From contig JAFDBA010000115.1 in assembly GCA_019313505.1 (NCBI GenBank), positions 1 through 7,140 of the forward strand: a stretch of DNA of 7,140 nucleotides, written 5' to 3'. A program made the translations under genes and the position numbers. The notes below the pieces were generated by a model that searched no databases, was not told where the DNA came from, and was given only the letters and a program-made list of their open reading frames with translations. Origin of the DNA: Deltaproteobacteria bacterium (GTDB lineage: Bacteria > Desulfobacterota > Desulfobacteria > Desulfobacterales > UBA11574). Position 1 is the stretch's first letter. Every line of letters begins with the position of its first letter. This document shows positions 1 to 4,994 of the stretch, one piece after another.

Positions 1-16
1 TTCGTCCTTTTGTTGG

Positions 17-30
17 CTCGCTCAGGCGAG
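17..30. other. Small GC-rich stem-loop in the left-edge intergenic region
   Basis: CTCGC (17-21) and GCGAG (26-30) form a perfect 5-bp stem around a 4-base loop, followed by a G/C-rich run to about 43 that stands out from the AT-rich surroundings. On the minus strand it lies about 110 nt beyond the galE stop, but no T-run follows it, so it is not a convincing intrinsic terminator. The rest of 1-137 shows no gene. Confidence 0.3.
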
Positions 31-75
31 GCGGGCGGGTCGCTTTGTCTTTATTAGAAATGGTAGAATACATTA

Positions 76-110
76 TTCGATGTTCAACGTTCGATGTTCG
101 ATGTTCATCT
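76..110. repeat. Degenerate 7-bp tandem repeat (TTCGATG units)
   Basis: Consecutive heptamers read TTCGATG (76-82), TTCAACG (83-89), TTCGATG (90-96), TTCGATG (97-103) and a decayed TTCATCT (104-110). The array ends 27 bp from the galE stop codon. On the minus strand it reads as GAACATC-type units. Similar heptamer stretches are remembered from intergenic DNA of Desulfobacterota, but that link is recollection rather than a search. No function is apparent. Confidence 0.75.
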
Positions 111-137
111 TTTATATGTCCTCAAGGTCTGGATTCT

Positions 138-1124
138 TCATAAATTAGCTTCTCTTTGGTGCCATACCCATGCTGTTTTTATAATGGTTTCCAGGTTCTC
201 GTACTCTGGTTTCCATCCGAGTCTTTCCTTTATTTTATCGGAACTTGCAATCAGGATTGCCGGATCGCCCGGCCGTTTATCCGATTCAATTGCCGGAATC
301 GGTTTTCCGGTAACCTTTCTTGCCAGCTCAATCACCTCTCGGACTGAATATCCCCTGTTATTTCCGAGGTTATACACGGCGCTATCTCCTCCGGACAAAA
401 GTGATTTAAGTGCAAGCAAGTGGGCTCTGGTCAAGTCACTCACATGTATGTAATCTCTTATGCATGTTCCGTCGGGTGTCGGGTAATTGGTGCCAAATAT
501 TTTTATATTTTTTCGTAGGCCTGTTGCAACTCCCAAAATTAAAGGAATAAGATGGGTTTCGTTGGAATGTCTTTCTCCAATTGCACCTGATTTGTCTGCG
601 CCGGCAGCATTAAAATACCGGAGGCTTATGTATTTGAGGCCGTATGCCGAATCGCAATCTTTGAGCATCCTTTCAACCGCAATTTTGCTTTCACCATACG
701 GGTTGGTAGGGTTGCGGGGATGGCTTTCCGTAATCGGAATTTCAACCGGCTCACCGTAAACCGCAGCAGTCGAAGAAAAGATGAACCTCTTTACGTTATG
801 GCGAATCATTGAATCCAAAAGTTCTGCGGTTGCCGCCATGTTGTTTCGGTAGTACTTGAGCGGTTTTTCCACGGATTCACCCACCAGTGAAAAAGCTGCA
901 AAATGCATGACCGTTGAAATTGATCGAGTTGAAAATAATTTGTCAAGCAGAACTTTATCACCGAGGCTTCCTTCTATAAATTCCCCCCCGGGCAGCAATT
1001 CACGATGTCCTGTGGAAAGATCATCCAAAGTAATAACACCGTAACCTGCATCGAGAAGATCTTTAACCATGTGAGAGCCGATATATCCTGCGCCTCCCAC
1101 AACCAGAACTTTTTCGTCTTTCAT
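138..1124 (-). CDS. galE: UDP-glucose 4-epimerase (GalE), complete, 328 aa
   Basis: This cytoplasmic NAD-dependent epimerase interconverts UDP-glucose and UDP-galactose, which supplies galactose for surface polysaccharides and feeds the Leloir pathway. It is an extended short-chain dehydrogenase. The Rossmann glycine motif is G10-x-x-G13-x-x-G16 (GGAGYIG), the catalytic Thr is T119 in the FSSTAAVYG strand, and the catalytic pair is Y143/K147 (YGESK). The substrate-binding stretch LRYFNAAGA (168-176) and the C-terminal RDYIHVSDL (223-231) are typical of GalE. Length is close to the family norm of about 330-340 aa. The ATG at 1124 is preceded by GGAG (1137-1134) with a 9-nt spacer. It is the third gene of rfbD-rfbB-galE, but a 167-bp gap holding a 71-bp repeat separates it from rfbB. 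It may therefore be co-transcribed or have its own control. A related 4-epimerase acting on UDP-GlcNAc cannot be excluded from sequence alone. Confidence 0.95.
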   Translation of the reverse strand: MKDEKVLVVGGAGYIGSHMVKDLLDAGYGVITLDDLSTGHRELLPGGEFIEGSLGDKVLLDKLFSTRSISTVMHFAAFSLVGESVEKPLKYYRNNMAATAELLDSMIRHNVKRFIFSSTAAVYGEPVEIPITESHPRNPTNPYGESKIAVERMLKDCDSAYGLKYISLRYFNAAGADKSGAIGERHSNETHLIPLILGVATGLRKNIKIFGTNYPTPDGTCIRDYIHVSDLTRAHLLALKSLLSGGDSAVYNLGNNRGYSVREVIELARKVTGKPIPAIESDKRPGDPAILIASSDKIKERLGWKPEYENLETIIKTAWVWHQREANL

Positions 1125-1148
1125 TTAATGTATCTCCAGTTTTTTCTC

Positions 1149-1219
1149 GCCACAAAGACACCAAGACACTAAGACACTAAGAAAGAATAACAAAATAAAA
1201 TCCTTCGTGCCTTGGTGGC
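1149..1219 (-). repeat. 71-bp imperfect palindromic repeat, copy A
   Basis: Read on the minus strand, the element begins GCCACCAAGG and ends TCTTTGTGGC. It has an AT-rich core identical to copy B over 23 bp (1179-1201). The left arm is 18 nt and the right arm 30 nt. Both arms consist of alternating NCAC and NAAG quartets, so they can pair into a long imperfect hairpin with mismatches mainly at the variable quartet base. Copy B at 4575-4645 has the same 71-bp length. Similarity continues about 10 bp outside the 1219 end (A-rich, then TATTT). The element fills most of the rfbB-galE gap and stops 24 nt before the galE ATG. There is no transposase and no clear target duplication, so it is best described as a MITE-like or REP-like dispersed repeat. 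Confidence 0.85.
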
Positions 1220-1291
1220 AAATATTTTTTGGTTCCGGCTGGTTATCCCGCCCAATCAATAAAATTTTTTCAATTTTGCTTTATTAAGCGC

Positions 1292-2341
1292 TCAGCAATA
1301 GTGGTTCTTGATCCAGGTCTGATATTCCCCGGTTTTCACGCGATCGACCCATTTATGGTTATCCATATACCATTGGATTGTATCATGGATTCCGGTTTCA
1401 AGGGATGATTCAGGGCTCCAGTTTAATTCCTTATTCAATTTGCTAAAATCAATGGCATATCTTAAATCATGGCCGGGTCTGTCCTTTACAAAGGTAATCA
1501 GATCCCTTCGGGAACGGCCGTCGCTCAATTTTTCCTTCTCGTCTAAAATATCACAAATCATTTCCACGAATCTAATATTCTCCATTTCACTGTCGCCGCC
1601 AACATTATATGTCTCTCCCGATGTCCCGTTTTTCATGATTGTCCAGATTGCTGTGCAGTGATCCTTGACATACAACCAGTCTCTGACATTTCTGCCATCC
1701 CCGTAAACAGGCAAAGATTTTCCTTCAAGTGCATTTAGGATTATCAGCGGAATGAGTTTTTCCGGAAACTGATACGGTCCGTAATTGTTCGAACAATTGG
1801 AAATGGTCATTGGCAGACCATAGGTCTTGTAATATGCCCGCACCAGATGATCTGAAGATGCCTTGGAAGCGGAATACGGGCTGTTGGGTTTATAGGGCGT
1901 GGTTTCCTTAAAATGGCCTTCCCTGCCCAGGCTGCCGTAAACCTCGTCGGTGCTGATGTGGTGAAAGAGTATCATGCGCTTTAGATGATTTCTTGCCGAC
2001 TCCAGCAAGTTAAACGTTCCGATAATATTGGTCTGTATAAATGCATCAGGTTCTACAATGGACCTGTCCACATGGGATTCAGCGGCAAAATGACATACGC
2101 TGTCGATTCGATAGTTTTCGAATATTTCGGCCATCTTTTTTCCATCGCATATGTCGGCCTTTATAAAAATATACCGGTCTTTATATTTTTTTTCAATGTC
2201 GGCAAGATTTTCCGGATTACCTGCATAGGTCAATTTATCAACATTTACGACCCGTCCGGTAAAATCTGACTCCTTTAAAAGATACCTGACAAAATTGGCC
2301 CCGATAAATCCGCACCCACCTGTAACCAACATGTTTTTCAT
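1292..2341 (-). CDS. rfbB: dTDP-glucose 4,6-dehydratase (RfbB/RmlB), complete, 349 aa
   Basis: This enzyme catalyses the NAD-dependent dehydration of dTDP-glucose to dTDP-4-keto-6-deoxyglucose, the second step of dTDP-L-rhamnose synthesis and of other dTDP-deoxysugar routes. It is cytoplasmic. The N-terminal Rossmann motif TGGCGFIG gives G8-x-x-G11-x-x-G14. The family-specific catalytic triplet T131-D132-E133 (STDEVYGSL) and the pair Y156/K160 (YSASK) are intact. Other hallmarks are AAESHVDRSI (86-95), NNYGPYQFPEKLIPL (185-199) and RNVRDWLYV (217-225), all characteristic of RmlB. Length matches the family (about 340-360 aa). The start at 2341 lies only 4 bp after the rfbD stop, with just a weak purine-rich stretch as ribosome binding site. 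This suggests co-transcription and translational coupling with rfbD. Confidence 0.96.
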   Translation of the reverse strand: MKNMLVTGGCGFIGANFVRYLLKESDFTGRVVNVDKLTYAGNPENLADIEKKYKDRYIFIKADICDGKKMAEIFENYRIDSVCHFAAESHVDRSIVEPDAFIQTNIIGTFNLLESARNHLKRMILFHHISTDEVYGSLGREGHFKETTPYKPNSPYSASKASSDHLVRAYYKTYGLPMTISNCSNNYGPYQFPEKLIPLIILNALEGKSLPVYGDGRNVRDWLYVKDHCTAIWTIMKNGTSGETYNVGGDSEMENIRFVEMICDILDEKEKLSDGRSRRDLITFVKDRPGHDLRYAIDFSKLNKELNWSPESSLETGIHDTIQWYMDNHKWVDRVKTGEYQTWIKNHYC

Positions 2342-2345
2342 ATTC

Positions 2346-3230
2346 TTATTTTCCCTTTATTATATCGTCTAACAAATCTTCTCGAAAATCGGAAACAAAC
2401 CGGTCTATGTCATCCTGCCATTGAGGCATAATATTGATTCCTTTTTCCTTAAGATTACGGTTTTCCAAAATGGAATTTATCGGCCTTTTTGCAGGAGTCG
2501 GATATTCTTCGCTGGTGCATGGAACAATATTATGGGGCACTTGTATTTGCTGAAGAAAATATTCGGCCAGTTCAAACCAGGTACAATATCCTTCGGCGGT
2601 GGTATGATAAATTCCCCTGGCATCGACATCGATTATCTGTTGGATCTGGAGAGCCAGTCGATAAGACCATGTGGGCGAACCGTACTGGTCATCAACCACC
2701 TTAATTTCACCCTCTGGATTTTTTAAGGCCAGTTTAAGCATGGTTTTAAGAAAATTATAACCGTTCACGCCATACATCCAGGCCGGCCTGAGTATAACGT
2801 GTCGATCGGATGCACTCCGGACCACTTTTTCACTCTCATACTTGGTCTTCCCGTAATATGAAACAGGATTGGGTTCATCCGTTTCCACATACGGTTCCGG
2901 AACTCTTTTCCTGCCGTCAAAAATATAATCAGTAGAAATATGAATCAGGAAGCCGCCATGTTTTTCCACACACTTAACAAGATTTTTTGTGCCTATTACA
3001 TTTACATTCCAGGCCAAATCCTTTTCTGTTTCACAATTGTCTACCTGGGTATAAGCAGCACAATTGATGATGATGTTCGGCATGAATTTTTTGACCAACG
3101 CTTCAAGATCGGTCAGTCTGGTAATATCCAGCTCATCTAAATCGATAGCCAGCACATCATGTGTTTCACGAAAAACTCGAACGCAGTCCATGCCCAGTTG
3201 TCCTTTACCCCCTGCTATCAAGATTTTCAT
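2346..3230 (-). CDS. rfbD: dTDP-4-dehydrorhamnose reductase (RfbD/RmlD), complete, 294 aa
   Basis: RmlD carries out the last step of dTDP-L-rhamnose synthesis, the NAD(P)H-dependent reduction of dTDP-4-keto-L-rhamnose. The cofactor motif GGKGQLG is at residues 7-13. NCAAYTQVDNCE (56-67) is a strong RmlD signature. The catalytic residues are T100 (in ISTDYIFDG), Y126 and K130 (YGKTK). DDQYGSPTW (180-188) and RP-IN-S near 249-253 are also usual for the family, as is the length. The ATG is preceded by a perfect AGGAGG (3245-3240) with a 9-nt spacer, the best ribosome binding site of the cluster. This fits its position as first gene of the minus-strand operon. No rmlA or rmlC accompanies it, so those steps must be encoded elsewhere or beyond the left edge. 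Confidence 0.95.
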   Translation of the reverse strand: MKILIAGGKGQLGMDCVRVFRETHDVLAIDLDELDITRLTDLEALVKKFMPNIIINCAAYTQVDNCETEKDLAWNVNVIGTKNLVKCVEKHGGFLIHISTDYIFDGRKRVPEPYVETDEPNPVSYYGKTKYESEKVVRSASDRHVILRPAWMYGVNGYNFLKTMLKLALKNPEGEIKVVDDQYGSPTWSYRLALQIQQIIDVDARGIYHTTAEGYCTWFELAEYFLQQIQVPHNIVPCTSEEYPTPAKRPINSILENRNLKEKGINIMPQWQDDIDRFVSDFREDLLDDIIKGK

Positions 3231-3254
3231 GATTTATTGCCTCCTGCAAATATC

Positions 3255-3283
3255 ATTTTACATGTTTATCAAAGCTATAAAAA
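3255..3283 (-). promoter_or_regulatory. Weak candidate promoter for rfbD-rfbB
   Basis: On the minus strand TAAAAT (3260-3255) matches five of six bases of the sigma70 -10 consensus, and a poor T-rich -35 hexamer (3283-3278) lies 17 bp upstream. It ends only about 24 nt before the rfbD ATG, so the leader would be very short. This is a pattern match only; the AT-richness of the region makes chance matches likely. Confidence 0.22.
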
Positions 3284-3342
3284 AAAGAAAGAAAAAAATC
3301 ATGCAAGCTGACTTGAAACGGTGAAATTGTGAGGTTTAAATT

Positions 3343-3364
3343 TTGATAAACTCGTAAAAAGTCC
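3343..3364. repeat. 22-bp dispersed motif, copy 1
   Basis: TTGAT, four variable bases, then TCGTAAAAAGTCC. The same layout recurs at 4950-4971, with 18 of 22 positions identical. It lies in the rfbD/xerD divergent intergenic region. Similar motifs are remembered as common intergenic sequences in Desulfobacterota, but this was not searched. Confidence 0.6.
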
Positions 3365-3388
3365 GATCAGGGCAAGCAAAGAAATAAC

Positions 3389-3417
3389 TTTACATTTTGT
3401 AAATAGCTGCTTAAAAA
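3389..3417 (+). promoter_or_regulatory. Candidate promoter for xerD with an overlapping inverted repeat
   Basis: TTTACA (3389-3394) resembles a -35 box (five of six bases, T replacing G at position three), and TAAAAA (3412-3417) sits after a 17-bp spacer as a modest -10 box. The -35 half is also one arm of a perfect inverted repeat, TTTACA-TTT-TGTAAA (3389-3403), which could be a regulator site. No factor can be named. Confidence 0.3.
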
Positions 3418-3451
3418 GAGGAATTCCTATACTGTCAAGGTAAAACCCCTA

Positions 3452-3485
3452 CCCTGCCTTCTGAACAGGAAAAGCTCTGGCAGGG
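3452..3485 (+). promoter_or_regulatory. Hairpin in the xerD leader
   Basis: CCCTGCC (3452-3458) pairs perfectly with GGCAGGG (3479-3485) across a 20-nt loop. CCTG (3453-3456) can instead pair with CAGG (3466-3469) inside the loop, so two exclusive folds are possible. The 3' arm overlaps AGGGA, the likely ribosome binding site of the leader ORF at 3492. No T-run follows, so it is not a terminator. It matches no riboswitch class that I recognise. Confidence 0.4.
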
Positions 3486-3491
3486 ATAAAA

Positions 3492-3542
3492 ATGGACCTT
3501 GCAGTTCGAAATAACGGATACATTAATCTATGTCTTCATTAG
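3492..3542 (+). CDS. Possible 16-residue leader ORF overlapping the xerD start
   Basis: An ATG at 3492 opens a short frame encoding MDLAVRNNGYINLCLH that stops at TAG 3540-3542. The stop is 13 nt inside xerD in a different frame. AGGGA (3482-3486) lies 5 nt upstream of this ATG and is a better ribosome binding site than anything in front of the xerD ATG. The arrangement would allow translational coupling: ribosomes finishing the leader stop right over the xerD start. The peptide resembles nothing that I recognise, and a frame this short can occur by chance. Confidence 0.3.
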   Translation: MDLAVRNNGYINLCLH

Positions 3543-4426
3543 ATATTCTTGCAGATCAATATGTAAACTATCTTGTCTTCGAAAAGGGACTTTCGGAAAA
3601 AACCATAGAATCGTACAGCAGCGACCTTGCCAGACATTTTGAATTTCTAAAGCAAAAAGGGGTCAAAAAGATCGTTGATGCTGATACCCCATTGATATTA
3701 AAGCACCTGATTGCCTTGAGAAATGCCGGCCTGGGATCAAAGTCGTGTGCGAGGCATCTTATCACACTTAGGGGGTTTTACAGGTTCCTTGTCCAGGAAA
3801 AGGTAATCGAATATGATCCTGTCAGGCTTATAGACCTTCCAAAAAGCGGCCTTAAGCTTCCGGATGTCCTGAACGTTAAAGAGGTTATTCTTCTATTAAA
3901 TATGCCGGATACCGGTAAACCCCTTGGAAAAAGAAATGCAGCAATGCTCGAACTCCTCTATGCTGCTGGTTTGAGGGTTTCGGAACTTGTCAACCTGAAA
4001 TTTCTGGATGTCAACCTTGAAGCCTGTTTCGTTAGGGTTTTAGGTAAAGGTTCAAAAGAAAGAGTTGTTCCCATTGGTGTTTACGCAAAAGAGAAAATCG
4101 ACGATTATATAAATACAGCCAGGCCATTGCTGTTAAAAAACCGAATTAGCAAATATCTTTTTGTTGCAAGAGCAGGAAAACCGATGACCCGCCAGGGATT
4201 CTGGAAGCTTTTAAAACAGTATGCTCAGCAGGCCAACATCAAAAAAAAGATCACACCCCACAGTATAAGGCACTCTTTTGCCAGCCATCTTTTAGAGGGT
4301 GGCGCCGACTTGAGAACTGTTCAGGTTATGCTCGGCCACGTTGATATTTCCACTACCCAGATTTATACTCACATAGCCCGGGAACATCTAAGGCAGATGC
4401 ATGAAAAATATCATCCCAGAGGTTAA
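3530..4426 (+). CDS. xerD: Tyrosine recombinase XerD, complete, 298 aa
   Basis: Site-specific tyrosine recombinase expected to act with a XerC partner at the chromosomal dif site to resolve chromosome dimers. The N-terminal SAM-like core-binding domain spans about 1-90 and the catalytic domain about 110-298. The full catalytic set is visible: R149 (AAGLRVSEL), K173 (GKGSKERVVP), H244 and R247 (HSIRHSFA), H270 (LGHVDISTTQIYTH) and nucleophile Y279. The 298-residue length and the H244/R247/H270/Y279 spacing match what I recall of E. coli XerD, so XerD is preferred over XerC. An in-frame TAA at 3524-3526 just upstream fixes ATG 3530 as the first possible start. Its own Shine-Dalgarno is poor. 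No integrated-element features flank it, so a housekeeping role is more likely than a phage or integron integrase. Confidence 0.92.
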   Translation: MSSLDILADQYVNYLVFEKGLSEKTIESYSSDLARHFEFLKQKGVKKIVDADTPLILKHLIALRNAGLGSKSCARHLITLRGFYRFLVQEKVIEYDPVRLIDLPKSGLKLPDVLNVKEVILLLNMPDTGKPLGKRNAAMLELLYAAGLRVSELVNLKFLDVNLEACFVRVLGKGSKERVVPIGVYAKEKIDDYINTARPLLLKNRISKYLFVARAGKPMTRQGFWKLLKQYAQQANIKKKITPHSIRHSFASHLLEGGADLRTVQVMLGHVDISTTQIYTHIAREHLRQMHEKYHPRG

Positions 4427-4487
4427 TTTGCTTCGTGGAAGGCTCACTGAAAAAGATGAAGTAAAGATGAATATCGGGCTGAAAGTA

Positions 4488-4493
4488 TATAAT
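4488..4493 (+). promoter_or_regulatory. Isolated TATAAT box upstream of the small exported protein gene
   Basis: A perfect TATAAT lies about 175 nt before the ATG at 4668, in the 241-bp gap after xerD. No acceptable -35 hexamer is found 16-18 bp upstream, so promoter activity is uncertain. If used, the transcript would carry the 71-bp palindrome in its 5' leader. Apart from that repeat, 4427-4667 shows nothing recognisable. Confidence 0.22.
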
Positions 4494-4574
4494 TTGATTA
4501 TTTGCCTTATTGAATATTTCTAATAGTTGAGTTATCTTCACCCTAACCCAGACAAGCCGGAATCAAAAATATTT

Positions 4575-4645
4575 GCCACCAAGAAACAAAGACACAAAGA
4601 ATTTTATTTTGTTATTCTTTCTTCGTGCCTTGGTGCCTTAGTGGC
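4575..4645 (+). repeat. 71-bp imperfect palindromic repeat, copy B
   Basis: The element begins GCCACCAAGA and ends CCTTAGTGGC, with a 23-bp core (4601-4623) identical to that of copy A. Here the left arm is 26 nt and the right arm 22 nt, against 18 and 30 in copy A, so the core is shifted by exactly one 8-bp arm unit while total length stays at 71. The arms again alternate NCAC and NAAG quartets. Similarity to copy A extends about 10 bp upstream (from 4565). The repeat ends 10 nt before the Shine-Dalgarno and 22 nt before the ATG of the next gene, in the same relative orientation as copy A before galE. Confidence 0.85.
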
Positions 4646-4667
4646 AGAATTGAATAAGGAGGGTAAG

Positions 4668-4964
4668 ATGAAACCGTTTTTCGTTCGCATAATTGTTATT
4701 GTAATCGCAGTCGCCCTGGTCGGCCAGGTTGCTGTTGCGGCCGAAGTTACAAGGGTTAATCCAAGCGAAGGACACGTCTATATTAATAAAGGAAAACCAG
4801 CAGGATTTATCGTTGGGGCCAAAGTCTGTATTTATTTATCTTCAGAAGAGACTGTCTGCGGCAAAATCTTCAGAACTACGGATTCTTACTCCGTGTTGAG
4901 GGTAGACAACCGAAAAGCCAGACACATTAAATACGGAATGAAGGCAATATTGATGGCGTCGTAA
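4668..4964 (+). CDS. Small exported protein of unknown function, 98 aa
   Basis: I do not recognise this gene. The product has a clear Sec-type signal peptide: a basic start (MKPFFVR), a hydrophobic core at about 8-22, and cleavage probably after A24 or A25 (AVA-A / VAA-E). No lipobox is present, so a soluble periplasmic or secreted product is expected. The mature part is about 73 aa and beta-rich. A stretch of the type VYINKGKPAGFIVGAKV (38-54) recalls the small SH3-like barrels of FlgT-C-type envelope proteins, but that is an inference. Two cysteines (C54, C64) could form a disulfide. ATG 4668 is chosen because AAGGAGG (4656-4662) lies 5 nt upstream and the signal peptide begins there. The frame is open from 4527, but that extension would run through the palindromic repeat. 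Its last four codons and stop lie in a dispersed 22-bp motif. It converges with the helicase gene 30 bp away. Confidence 0.8.
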   Translation: MKPFFVRIIVIVIAVALVGQVAVAAEVTRVNPSEGHVYINKGKPAGFIVGAKVCIYLSSEETVCGKIFRTTDSYSVLRVDNRKARHIKYGMKAILMAS

Positions 4965-4971
4965 AAAGTCC
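4950..4971. repeat. 22-bp dispersed motif, copy 2
   Basis: This is the second copy of the TTGAT-(4 nt)-TCGTAAAAAGTCC motif at 3343-3364, in direct orientation. It encodes residues L95-S98 and the TAA stop of the small exported protein and extends 7 bp past it. Confidence 0.6.
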
Positions 4972-4994
4972 AAGTTGTAACCGTTGAAAGTATA

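Noticed and set aside
94..759. Plus-strand open frames opposite galE (94-453, 487-759)
   Set aside because: They are antisense to a well-conserved enzyme, have no family resemblance and lack convincing ribosome binding sites.
1149..1219. CRISPR-like or tRNA-like interpretation of the 71-bp repeat
   Set aside because: There are only two distant copies with no regular spacers, and the fold is a single long imperfect hairpin with no cloverleaf.
2421..2726. Plus-strand open frames opposite rfbD
   Set aside because: They are shadows of the rfbD coding sequence, with unnatural composition and no recognisable motifs.
3530..4426. XerD as integrase of a mobile element
   Set aside because: No attachment-site duplication, tRNA gene or phage or integron genes flank it. 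Its length and catalytic spacing fit the housekeeping recombinase.
4527..4667. N-terminal extension of the small exported protein from an ATG at 4527
   Set aside because: The extra 47 residues would be encoded mainly by the palindromic repeat, and there is no ribosome binding site at 4527. The true start at 4668 has AAGGAGG and begins a signal peptide.
4965..4994. Bidirectional terminator between the converging small gene and helicase gene
   Set aside because: The 30-bp gap has no stem followed by a T-run on either strand.
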